Below, piece by piece: positions 18,419 to 26,650 of a stretch of DNA of 64,000 bases. Every line of letters begins with the position of its first letter. Position 1 is the stretch's first letter. The notes under the pieces are model-generated. The model had not been told where the DNA came from and did not search any database. It saw nothing but the letters and a program-made list of their open reading frames with translations. The position numbers and the translations under genes are program-made. The stretch is from Ruegeria arenilitoris. Lineage in GTDB: Bacteria > Pseudomonadota > Alphaproteobacteria > Rhodobacterales > Rhodobacteraceae. The DNA lies in contig NZ_WQDA01000001.1 of assembly GCF_013032855.1 (NCBI RefSeq), forward strand, positions 193,501-257,500, written 5' to 3'.

Positions 18419-18464
18419 TGGTGCCGCTGAAGGGACTCGAACCCCCGACCCCATCATTACGAAT
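18419..18464 (-). repeat. attL: displaced 3' part of tRNA-Thr(CGU), 46-bp direct repeat
   Basis: These 46 bases are identical to 53472-53517, the 3' portion of the intact tRNA-Thr from CCA to the anticodon loop. To the right the identity ends (TTT here, GAC there). This is the usual footprint of tyrosine-integrase insertion into a tRNA gene and marks the left edge of the island. The fragment lacks the tRNA 5' half and is not functional. Confidence 0.92.
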
Positions 18465-18596
18465 TTTGCCGTCCGCATGTTGGACGTGGACGGACAAGAC
18501 CGTCTGAAGCCGCATAACTCATTACGATTAAATCACTATTTTGAATGGGGCTCTTGGACGACGTCGGACTGAAGTAGAGAACGTTTGACGTACATT

Positions 18597-18616
18597 CCCT
18601 ACTAATCCCCTACTAG
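18597..18616 (+). repeat. Paired CCCTACTA motifs near left island end (candidate integrase arm sites)
   Basis: CCCTACTA occurs at 18597-18604 and 18608-18615, 11 bp apart, inside the island near attL. The same pair with the same spacing is at 53556-53574 near the other end. Binding by the integrase arm domain is inference. Confidence 0.55.
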
Positions 18617-18760
18617 AATTCGCAGGTTACACCTGCCAGCGATTGTTGTGTCTTCGAAACTCTCAAAAGTCGCGCTTACGGTTGATGGAGCCTGCACGAG
18701 CCAAGTGGCGTGCCGCGGGGCACAGGGAAGCGTCATCTGATCTGCGCCCCGCCAGTTGTG

Positions 18761-18919
18761 TCACTTCTTCAGTATTGCGAGAAGCCCATGGCAGACGGAC
18801 AAAACCGGCTTCGCGATTTCCTCGCCTATAACTTCAAGCCACCAGAGGGCGTACACAACCGCTATGATGGCGTAGGTCAGTCGTAAAAGCCAACCTACTT
18901 CGTTTTTCTTATGTTTCAT
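18761..18919 (-). CDS. Small single-pass membrane protein
   Basis: From the ATG at 18919 the protein is 52 aa: MKHKKNEVGWLLRLTYAII, AVVYALWWLEVIGEEI, then a second amphipathic or hydrophobic stretch VCHGLLAILKK. An AAGGA ribosome site lies upstream of this start. A basic N-terminus followed by one hydrophobic helix suggests an inner-membrane protein. I do not recognise a family. It lies close to attL and diverges from the STAND gene, so it is island cargo. Confidence 0.6.
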   Translation of the reverse strand: MKHKKNEVGWLLRLTYAIIAVVYALWWLEVIGEEIAKPVLSVCHGLLAILKK

Positions 18920-18995
18920 GGCACATTCCTTTGAGGTTGTGCCGTCCGGACGGTGCCGACACCGCGTCGGCATTCGCGGTTTTAGGGAGTGAAGG

Positions 18996-21344
18996 ATGGG
19001 AGGTCGTTCGGGAAAGTTCGGGAGCAAACCCGCGGTCGATCCACTTTCGTTTCAAGCAAGGTTCGGGGACTTGGTACGAGGAGTGAGGCTGCGGAACGGC
19101 CTTCGCCTCAAGGACGTGGCTCGGCTAGTCTATAATGATGAAACAAAAGCGAGCCGGGTATCGGATGTAGAGAGCGGCCGCAATGAGCCGACAGCCGACA
19201 CAATCAGCCTCTACTGCGCGGCACTAGAGATTCCTGTTGAGCAAGTCGAGCGGCTTCGTCGGGGGTCCAAGCTCAGATGGCCGATCGTACAATCACCGGG
19301 TGTTAAGTCTGACCGAAATATCATCGGCCGCAAACCCAATGTCGAAGCGTTACATCGAACGCTACTACAGCACAGAGCCGCAGCGGTTGTTCCTTCCGCT
19401 GTCCTCAAAGGTCAGGGCGGAATCGGAAAGACGGCCATCGCTCGCTACTATCTCGAGGTTTATGGCCACTACTATTTTGGTGTCTGGTGGATAGCGGCTC
19501 AATACCGCGAGAGTGTTATCGACGGATTGTGCGAACTGGCGGTCATTCTCGACGTTGAACAGGAATCATCGAAACGTCTCGATATTGCCAAAGCGACGCT
19601 GGTTAAGCTCAGCCAGCAAGAGGATCCTTGGGTTCTTGTTTTTGACAACGCAGAGAGCATTGAGCATCTGCGTCACCTGTTTCCCGATCACGGTCCGTTG
19701 AGCTTACTGGTCACAAGCCGTACTTCTGCTTGGCCTGAGCGTTTTCACACACTGGAAGCTGATCTTCTGAGCGCACCAGACGCGCTGAGGCTACTAATCC
19801 AAGAATCAAAAAGAAGCTGGGAACTCGATGAAGCCGAGCAGCTGATCAGCGCTCTCGGTGGTTTGCCCCTTGCTATCGTTGCGGCGGGCGCATGGTTAAA
19901 GAACAGCCCAAGTACAAGTCTAACCGACTATCTTACTCGCTTGGAAAAAATGATACGCAAAAAACCTCGCGAGTTGCTCGACTATCCTGACTCGGTTTTT
20001 GGAACCACAATGCTATCGGTCGATAGGCTTTCAGAGCCCGCTCGCCACCTGCTAAGGCTTCTAAGTTTCTTATCGCCTGAGGGCGTGGCAGTATCTACGC
20101 TTACACGCCTCCCAGAGGAGTTGGCGCCAGGATTGGAACGTGACGAGGCTTACCTGTCCGCTTTGGGCGCCGTATCCAAAACCACAATCGATTTGCTCAG
20201 TAATCTCTCAAGCATCGAACAGGCCTTCTCCGAACTAGAAAGCACGTCACTTGTTGTGAGGAGAGCGGACGAGTCATATTCCGTCCACCGTCTCACTCAA
20301 CTGGTCGTGCGATCGAGCCTAGGTGAGAGCATAGAAAGACTGGCCTATGACGCAGCAGCGATTGTTGCAGCGGCTTATCCCTCGCACTCGAGGAACCCTG
20401 AGTTTCAAGAAAACTGGGCAAGCTGCAGTGCGCTCGAGGGCCACGTCGTTTCATTGGCCGAATACTGCGGTGAAATTGAGCCACTTGAGATACTGCTTAA
20501 GCAGTCGTGCAGGTACCTCGATGCTCAGGGCGAATACACTATGGCGCTTGAGTATGCCCGACGGGTCTTGAACTCTCGCGAGCGGCGATTGCCTGCTGAC
20601 GACCTCGAGATTGCTGGTTCGGTTAACGACCTTGCGATCCAAGTTTGGCGTGAGTTGGGCCCACAAGAAGCAGAACCTTATGCGGCACGCGCAGCCGAAA
20701 TTGCTTTACAAAAGACCAACTACCCCGATGAGCGCCGAGCCAAATGGTTGTCAATTCACGGTGTGGTTCTGGGCCACGTGGCCGAGAAGGATTCCAAAGA
20801 GAAAAAGAAGGAAACACTTGCGAAAGCGCGGAAGCGTCATCTCCAGGCCCTACGCCTCGATCTCAAGAGCCAAGGCAAGAGGTCAAGGACAGTGGGTTTG
20901 AGGCTATTCAACATTGCGTATGTAAGGTTGCTTCAGGAAAACTACCCTGCGGCCGTACGCTTGTTCGGAGCATCACTTAGTACAAAGTCCAGCGTGTCTG
21001 AACATGATGATCCCGACGTTGCCTTTGGTTTGCAGGGATTGGGAATGGCGCTAACCCAGGGCGGGTTTGTACAAACCAAATACAAGGGACGAACGGCCAA
21101 AGATCTGCTCACGGAATCACTAGAAATCCGAAGAGCAGCGTTCGAATCTAAGCCGCGACACCCCCTTATAATCAAGTCCGCCCTTTGGTTGGCGATCTGC
21201 AATAAGGTTCTCGTTCGTCTCTTCGATCGCAGCGGCAGTTTGGAACAGTGTGATGCGTTGTTGGAGGAGTTCCGAATTGATCGTTCGGAACTAGACCGAC
21301 AAGCCGCCGATTGTTATCACCGTGCTCGCAATGAAGCGTTATAG
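18996..21344 (+). CDS. STAND NTPase (NB-ARC-like) with N-terminal HTH and C-terminal TPRs
   Basis: The protein is 782 aa. Residues about 20-95 look like an XRE-type HTH (LVRGVRLRNGLRLKDVARLV, VSDVESGRNEPTADTISLYC). An NB-ARC/STAND NTPase follows: Walker A GQGGIGKTAIA near residue 139, Walker B WVLVFDNAE near 214, SLLVTSRTSAW and the GGLPLAI motif. The C-terminal third is helical TPR-like repeat (ALEYARRVLNSRERRLP, MALTQGGF region). STAND proteins sense a ligand through the repeats and oligomerise on ATP binding; several are antiphage sensors. Here no nuclease or protease effector is visible. Defence role is inferred from context. Confidence 0.88.
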   Translation: MGGRSGKFGSKPAVDPLSFQARFGDLVRGVRLRNGLRLKDVARLVYNDETKASRVSDVESGRNEPTADTISLYCAALEIPVEQVERLRRGSKLRWPIVQSPGVKSDRNIIGRKPNVEALHRTLLQHRAAAVVPSAVLKGQGGIGKTAIARYYLEVYGHYYFGVWWIAAQYRESVIDGLCELAVILDVEQESSKRLDIAKATLVKLSQQEDPWVLVFDNAESIEHLRHLFPDHGPLSLLVTSRTSAWPERFHTLEADLLSAPDALRLLIQESKRSWELDEAEQLISALGGLPLAIVAAGAWLKNSPSTSLTDYLTRLEKMIRKKPRELLDYPDSVFGTTMLSVDRLSEPARHLLRLLSFLSPEGVAVSTLTRLPEELAPGLERDEAYLSALGAVSKTTIDLLSNLSSIEQAFSELESTSLVVRRADESYSVHRLTQLVVRSSLGESIERLAYDAAAIVAAAYPSHSRNPEFQENWASCSALEGHVVSLAEYCGEIEPLEILLKQSCRYLDAQGEYTMALEYARRVLNSRERRLPADDLEIAGSVNDLAIQVWRELGPQEAEPYAARAAEIALQKTNYPDERRAKWLSIHGVVLGHVAEKDSKEKKKETLAKARKRHLQALRLDLKSQGKRSRTVGLRLFNIAYVRLLQENYPAAVRLFGASLSTKSSVSEHDDPDVAFGLQGLGMALTQGGFVQTKYKGRTAKDLLTESLEIRRAAFESKPRHPLIIKSALWLAICNKVLVRLFDRSGSLEQCDALLEEFRIDRSELDRQAADCYHRARNEAL

Positions 21345-21762
21345 GGTTCTGACGCTCACCCATCCGGGCAATGACGCACGGTCGGCTTTCCAAGGCTAGC
21401 ATTGGCTCGAATTGTGGCGCCTAAGGTCCATTATGTTAAGTTAGGCTCCACCGCCCCTGGACACTTCCAACCGTCTCGCCACCCCACCCCATGCACGGCT
21501 CTTCAGGCTACAACCGGCAGGCGCTCACCCGGTCCGCACTCTCTCGCATCCAAGGGTAGAGTTCAGAACGGATTGCTTGGCGGCAAAGCCCAACCAGTGG
21601 CCTTTTCAGCCCCGCTACGCCGGTCCTGCGCCATAATCTTTGCAAAACAATGCGCTAAGGTTTCAAATCAGACCAAACGTTCGAATCTTCGGCTCACCTG
21701 CGCCGCTGGTTCGACTTCCCAAAAAGACCCATCTGCTCAGAGCCTTGGCGACAAAGTAAATT
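21345..21762. other. Intergenic region with dispersed repeat copy A
   Basis: This 418-bp gap has no convincing gene. Its notable content is repeat copy A at about 21479-21570. The rest is plausibly promoter DNA for the helicase gene at 21763; I see no clear hairpin terminator after the STAND gene. Confidence 0.6.
21479..21570. repeat. Dispersed intergenic repeat, copy A
   Basis: The core CACCCCACCCCATGCACGGC is followed at similar distance by a GGCGCTCACCCGGTCC stretch and CTCTCTCGC. Related copies are at about 26455-26530 and 32960-33060. Coding is unlikely because frames carry stops. It may be a REP-like element or a recombination substrate. Confidence 0.65.
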
Positions 21763-24700
21763 ATGGACAAAGATGTTGAGAAGATCCTCGAGTATTGGCG
21801 CGTTTCTCTGGCCGATAGTGCGCTAGGAGACGGTAAGTTCACCCAAAGAGACCGGAAACGGTTCATCGAGGTATCCGGGGAGACGGTCCGTTCAGGGAAA
21901 CTCCCAGACGCAATGCTCGATAGAGTATTTAGTGGGCAGAAGTCAGCGAAGAGTGTTGCCGTACGATTTTGGCCGCTCGTCATGGCTCGAAAGTCTTCTC
22001 ACGGGGCAGCGCGTGTCGATGGCCTACCTGAGATCGTCGCGCCAGTCGTAACCGAAGCAACAGTCGAGCGCGACGGGCAGATCACACCGTTGCGTAACGC
22101 TCTAGCAAGAGACGTCCTGTCACCTCTTCCGTCAGGTGAATTCTCAATCGGTAGCGTCGACGATCTCGATGATTTTCTGACCGAGACACCCTTGCCGGAC
22201 ATGATCGTAGAGGGCGCTTGGCAGGAATACTTGGGTCATTGTCGCAAAATGGTTGATGCTGTCGCAGAGGGCTGGCCGAATGGTGACGAAGACTACCAGT
22301 CAATGGGCTTCGGTTTCCTCGAATTAGCCGAAGATGCCAGTGCCACGATCCGCAATATTGTGGATCTCTACGACAAGTTGCTGAGTGAAAAGCCAGACGC
22401 TCCTCTTCTGAGACAAGTCACTGTGCCTCGCAACACGACCATGCCTCCGGACTCGAAAGTGGAGCATGAGTTCAGTCGCCGCTTAGGCCACTCCAATCCA
22501 CACTTCCCTTTGTCGGAGCATCAGCGCCAGGTCTTGGCTTACCTTGATGTGTCGTCTTCTGGAGAAGTCATCGCGGTGAACGGCCCGCCGGGTACGGGTA
22601 AGACGACAATGCTGCTATCGGCGGTGGCAAGCCTTTGGATCAAAGCTGCGCTCAAGGGTGAGAATCCGCCAATCATCGTTGCCGCATCCACCAACAACCA
22701 GGCAGTCACAAACATCATCGATGCTTTTGGGAAAGACTTCGCCAAGGGAGAAGGACCTTTCGCCGGGCGATGGATCCCCGATATCGGGAGTTTCGGAATC
22801 TTCCTTCCGTCGCACTCTCGTAAGTTGGAAGCAGCGAAGAAATACCAAACAGAGGACTTCCAGACCGCATGCGAGAGCATTGAGTACTTCTCACGGGCCA
22901 AGGAGGAATACCTTCAAGCCGCGCAGGTCGCTTTTCCTGCTCTATCAGAAGCTCGCGTAGAGTTAGTAGTCGATGCCATTCAGAGTGAAATGGCAAAAGA
23001 GGCGAAGAAGCTCTCCGAACTTGATCAGGCCTCTAAAACCTTGGCAAAGGCTCAAGATGCGGTAAAGGCAACCCTCGGCGAGAACCCTACTGAAGCGGAG
23101 GAGGGGCTAACTAAGGCGGCTGGCGAAGCGCAGCAGAACCGCGAACGGGTTAAGGCCGCAAAAACCGCCCTGGAAACGCACCTCGCGGCGGAGTCTACAT
23201 TCTCAGCACTTTTTGGTTTTCTGCCAGCCATCAAGAGGAAACGGGTACTGTCGGCCAGACAGGCAATCCAGGAGTTCCTGCCGGACGCCGATGGATTCCA
23301 CAGCGTTACAGATGTGGAAACTCATGTCGCTGAAAGCCTTCACTCTGTCGAGCTGTTGGCGAAGCAGGCTGAACAGGACCTAGAAAAGGCTCGTCGTCTT
23401 CGTTCCTCGCTGGAGGACGCTGAGAACCAATGGGATCGCGCGAAATGTGCTGTTGCCGATACAGTGGAAGACCTGGAGAGCGCCGCTGATCTCAGCGTTC
23501 GCTTCAAACTCTTTCTGCTAGCGACCCACTTTTGGGAAGGACGTTGGTTGCTCGCCATGGAGGAAGACCTCGCGGGCATCACAGGTTCATCAAACAAGAC
23601 GGGCAAGGCGACGCTTGTTCCGCGCTGGCAAAGACGCATGATGCTAACGCCTTGCGCCGTTGCCACGTTCGCTAGTTTGCCGGGAAAACTGACATATAGT
23701 CGCAAGACTGGGGGCAAATGGGCGAAACAGTACCTGTACGACTTCATTGATCTATTGATTGTGGATGAGGCCGGACAAGTCTTGCCGGAAGTTGCCGGTG
23801 CGAGCTTTTCTCTGGCGAAGCGAGCTCTCGTGATTGGCGACACCCAGCAGATTGAGCCCATCTCATCTGTGCCGAAACCAGTTGATATCGGGAACCTGCG
23901 AGAGGTTGGCCTCCTGCAAAACGATGACGATTGGAATGCGTTGTCGGAAAGAGGTTTTTGCACCACGACCGGAAGCGCCATGCGCGTTGCACAAGAAGCC
24001 TGCCGCGTCTCACCGTATGCTGAACTTGAGAAGGGGCTGTATCTATTCGAACACCGTCGCTGCTTTGACGAGATCATCGGGTACAGCAACGCACTTTGCT
24101 ACAAAGGGAAACTGCGTCCACTTCGAGGCCCAGTCCCTGCTGACGCTAAGCTACCAGGATTGGGATACTTGCATGTCGATGGGCGGGCAATTCGCCTTGG
24201 AAGTAGTCGTGCAAATCTGTTGGAGGCTCGGACGATTGCTGCATGGCTGGATGCCAACAGATCGGAGTTGGAGAGTCGATATCGGGCGCGTCTCGAGCAA
24301 ATCGTTGGCGTTGTGACGCCGTTTGGCCGACAGGTGCGTGAAATTAGAACGGCGTGTGCGAGCCGAGGTATCTCAGTTGACTTGCGCGACGGCATGACGA
24401 TCGGCACGGTCCATTCACTTCAGGGCGCAGAGAGGCCGGTGGTGATCTTCTCGCCGGTCTATTCGAAACACGCGGATGGAAACTTCATCGACGCCTCGGC
24501 CAGCATGCTCAATGTTACCGTATCCCGTGCCAAAGACAGTTGCCTTGTTTTCGGTGACATGGACGTTCTGACTACCGCTGCTCCGGGATCACCTCGTTCA
24601 ATGCTTGGTGATTTCCTATTCAGCTCAACGGACAATGCACTTGAGTTCGAGACGGAGCCCAGGAGCGATCTGCAGGATGATAGTGGCGAGCTCCAGATGC

Positions 24701-25155
24701 TTCGCGATGCTGCTGAGCACGATGCTTTCCTCATCGATGCTCTCGCAGGCAATGGGCGCCGATATTCGATAGTAAGCCCCTGGATCATCGCGCGCACCAT
24801 GGAGAACGTCGGCTTTCTGACTGCCTTTGAGAGGGCGATAAGTCGGGGTGCGAGCGTAGATGTATTCTCAGATCCCCTTCTGAACGCCAATGTGGCGAGC
24901 GATGGTCAAACCCAAATGTCGTTGGCCAAAGACACGCTCACTAAGATTGGCGTGCGTCTCCACGAAGTGCCTCGGTTGCACAGCAAGATCGTAGCCGTTG
25001 ACGACGATCTGTTGGCGATTGGATCGTACAACTGGCTTAGCGCAGACCGACACGGCAAGTACGCGCGCCATGAGACTTCGTTTGTTTATCGTGGTCAGCA
25101 CTTGGAGTCGGAAATCAACACGATCTTTCAAAGTTTGGGAGGCCGCGAGAAATAG
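21763..25155 (+). CDS. SF1 helicase with C-terminal PLD nuclease domain (type II Mokosh-like)
   Basis: The protein is 1130 aa. Walker A GPPGTGKTTM is near residue 273, a coiled-coil-rich insert spans about 380-600, Walker B LLIVDEAGQ is near 667 with VIGDTQQIEPI just after, and late helicase motifs are GTVHSLQGAERPVVIF and VTVSRAKDS. These match Upf1/Dna2-type SF1 helicases (COG1112). The C-terminus has a phospholipase-D motif, HSKIVAVDDDLLAIGSYN, from about residue 1073. This helicase-PLD fusion in one chain is the layout described for type II Mokosh antiphage proteins. Homology by motif is clear; the subtype name is inferred and a search would settle it. Confidence 0.88.
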   Translation: MDKDVEKILEYWRVSLADSALGDGKFTQRDRKRFIEVSGETVRSGKLPDAMLDRVFSGQKSAKSVAVRFWPLVMARKSSHGAARVDGLPEIVAPVVTEATVERDGQITPLRNALARDVLSPLPSGEFSIGSVDDLDDFLTETPLPDMIVEGAWQEYLGHCRKMVDAVAEGWPNGDEDYQSMGFGFLELAEDASATIRNIVDLYDKLLSEKPDAPLLRQVTVPRNTTMPPDSKVEHEFSRRLGHSNPHFPLSEHQRQVLAYLDVSSSGEVIAVNGPPGTGKTTMLLSAVASLWIKAALKGENPPIIVAASTNNQAVTNIIDAFGKDFAKGEGPFAGRWIPDIGSFGIFLPSHSRKLEAAKKYQTEDFQTACESIEYFSRAKEEYLQAAQVAFPALSEARVELVVDAIQSEMAKEAKKLSELDQASKTLAKAQDAVKATLGENPTEAEEGLTKAAGEAQQNRERVKAAKTALETHLAAESTFSALFGFLPAIKRKRVLSARQAIQEFLPDADGFHSVTDVETHVAESLHSVELLAKQAEQDLEKARRLRSSLEDAENQWDRAKCAVADTVEDLESAADLSVRFKLFLLATHFWEGRWLLAMEEDLAGITGSSNKTGKATLVPRWQRRMMLTPCAVATFASLPGKLTYSRKTGGKWAKQYLYDFIDLLIVDEAGQVLPEVAGASFSLAKRALVIGDTQQIEPISSVPKPVDIGNLREVGLLQNDDDWNALSERGFCTTTGSAMRVAQEACRVSPYAELEKGLYLFEHRRCFDEIIGYSNALCYKGKLRPLRGPVPADAKLPGLGYLHVDGRAIRLGSSRANLLEARTIAAWLDANRSELESRYRARLEQIVGVVTPFGRQVREIRTACASRGISVDLRDGMTIGTVHSLQGAERPVVIFSPVYSKHADGNFIDASASMLNVTVSRAKDSCLVFGDMDVLTTAAPGSPRSMLGDFLFSSTDNALEFETEPRSDLQDDSGELQMLRDAAEHDAFLIDALAGNGRRYSIVSPWIIARTMENVGFLTAFERAISRGASVDVFSDPLLNANVASDGQTQMSLAKDTLTKIGVRLHEVPRLHSKIVAVDDDLLAIGSYNWLSADRHGKYARHETSFVYRGQHLESEINTIFQSLGGREK

Positions 25156-25298
25156 GAGTGCAGCCCCCTTGGGTCCATTTTTCTTAAGTCTCTATACCGA
25201 TCCTTCTGGCGCTAAGCCCTTGAAAGAATCCAACTTTTCACTTCTCCTAAGTCACTGAAAAGAAACATTGAATCTTTTAGGCCAAAGTGGCAATATAT

Positions 25299-25340
25299 GA
25301 AAACAGGGCGGCCCACCCGATCAAGAATGAACCGCCCTGA
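25299..25340 (-). terminator. Terminator of the small basic protein gene
   Basis: CAGGGCGG and CCGCCCTG arms lie just past the stop at 25344, followed on the minus strand by TTTTC. The stem is GC-rich with a long loop, consistent with a factor-independent terminator. Confidence 0.75.
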
Positions 25341-25343
25341 AGC

Positions 25344-25478
25344 TTACTTGCTCTTACGAGCTTTCGTCTTTTTCACGGTTTCGACGACATGCGTGTTTGG
25401 CTTGCGTCGAGCCGTGGAGACCGAAGTAAAGCGTCCAGTGATCGCGCTACGTCCGATCTTTCGTGTGGATTTAGCCAT
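25344..25478 (-). CDS. Small basic protein, 44 aa
   Basis: The ORF reads MAKSTRKIGRSAITGRF, TSVSTARRKPNTHVVETVKK, TKARKSK. It starts at an ATG with a near-perfect ribosome site, GGAGGTG, 7 bases upstream and ends just before a hairpin terminator, so it is a complete one-gene unit. The composition is strongly basic without cysteines or a membrane segment. It resembles short conserved IGR..TGRF proteins that I have seen annotated only as hypothetical; function unknown. A nucleic-acid-binding role is possible from charge alone. Confidence 0.8.
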   Translation of the reverse strand: MAKSTRKIGRSAITGRFTSVSTARRKPNTHVVETVKKTKARKSK

Positions 25479-25497
25479 AAGCTTTCACCTCCTTTCC

Positions 25498-25511
25498 CGG
25501 GCTGCAGCCCG
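25498..25511 (-). promoter_or_regulatory. Perfect palindrome in the leader of the small basic gene
   Basis: CGGGCTGCAGCCCG is a perfect 14-bp palindrome 5 bases upstream of the GGAGGTG ribosome site. It could be an operator or an RNA hairpin limiting ribosome access. The 252 bp upstream to the hydrolase gene hold nothing else recognisable. Confidence 0.45.
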
Positions 25512-25731
25512 CCCTTTTCAGGCTACAGTTTGGGGTCAGTCGATGATTCCACGGCACATATAGTACCAGGGCGGTCCATCCTGAGTCGAGTCTGGGTCAG
25601 ATCCTTCGGCCACCGAATGCAACTTCAGAACAGGATACGCTTTGCCCAGACGCCTACCCTAAATGCAGGCTGCACCGCAGGCGGCCAACCAAACCCTGCA
25701 AACTAGGCAAACCCGGCGCACCAAGGGCTTG

Positions 25732-26373
25732 CTAACCAACAAGACCTTCCACCCATTCTGAAACCGCTGTGCCCATGGAAGTGATGTGATCGGCATGTGT
25801 GAAGCCAGAGACGCGCTTGCGTGGCTTTAGATCGTGATCGCCGTCTTCAAACCAGTTCAGCTGGATTCCTGACGATAGCGCATACGCGCTGACTTCATCC
25901 TTTGAGCCAAACTGGTCGCGCGTTCCCTGACAGATCAGTGTTGGGGTTCGCAGGTGCTTAAGGTGCTCAGTGCGAAGCTTCTCAGGCTTTCCGATTGGGT
26001 GAAATGGGTAGCCTACACAGAGCAAACCAGCGATGCGATCCGCGTCAAACAGCTCATCCGCAATCATACTGGCAACCCGCCCGCCCATGGACTTCCCGCC
26101 GATGATCAGTGGGCCTTCGACTTGCAGCGCTTCGATTGCGGCCAAGTACTCCGAGTTCAGTTTTTCGGCGCGTGGCGGGGGCTTCCTGGTGCCTTCAGTT
26201 CGGCGGGTAGCCATGTAGGAGAACTCAAACCGGACCACTCTAAGACCCTGTTCGGCCAATGCATTCGCGATTGCCGTCATTGCAGGTGAGTCCATCGGCG
26301 CACCGGCGCCGTGTGCAAACAGGATGGTTGCGCTGGCTGCTTTTGGTCCAAGCTCCAGGAATTCGGTCGGCAT
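25732..26373 (-). CDS. Alpha/beta hydrolase (TEX30/KANL3-like)
   Basis: From the ATG at 26373 the protein is 213 aa beginning MPTEFLELGPKAASATILFAHGAGAP. The nucleophile elbow is GKSMGG, the acid is likely the Asp in GTRDQFG, and the His lies in DGDHDLKP. This matches small alpha/beta hydrolases of the TEX30/KANL3 type (often labelled dienelactone-hydrolase-like); substrates are unknown. The frame is open 16 codons upstream without a ribosome site. It sits between defence genes, flanked on its upstream side by repeat copy B; whether it takes part in defence is unknown. Confidence 0.85.
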   Translation of the reverse strand: MPTEFLELGPKAASATILFAHGAGAPMDSPAMTAIANALAEQGLRVVRFEFSYMATRRTEGTRKPPPRAEKLNSEYLAAIEALQVEGPLIIGGKSMGGRVASMIADELFDADRIAGLLCVGYPFHPIGKPEKLRTEHLKHLRTPTLICQGTRDQFGSKDEVSAYALSSGIQLNWFEDGDHDLKPRKRVSGFTHADHITSMGTAVSEWVEGLVG

Positions 26374-26454
26374 GTTCTCTTCTGCTCCCAAGGCGGTCGC
26401 CACACATAAACGGAAAGGCACTTACTACTGCGTAACCGTTGCCACAAACCCCGC

Positions 26455-26530
26455 ACACCCCACCCTATGCACGGCTGTCCGGTCCTAGTGGCGCTTGCAC
26501 CCTCCAATTCCACCGTCTCTAGAGCTTAAG
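26455..26530. repeat. Dispersed intergenic repeat, copy B
   Basis: The core CACCCCACCCTATGCACGGC matches copies A and C with one change, followed by GGCGCTTGCACCCTCC and CCGTCTCT, which align with the downstream parts of those copies. It lies between the hydrolase and the reverse-transcriptase operon. Confidence 0.6.
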
Positions 26531-26650
26531 GTACGTTCTTCTCAATGATTTTGCTTGTCATCCTAAGGACGGTTTTTCTGCTTCAATCCTCTCGCTGCCC
26601 CATTCTCCCAGATTCCTAGGGTCATTGGGCGATCTCCACATGCTGCACGG

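Noticed and set aside
18419..18464. A functional second tRNA-Thr at the left end
   Set aside because: Only the 3' part is present; the sequence after the anticodon loop does not complete the cloverleaf.
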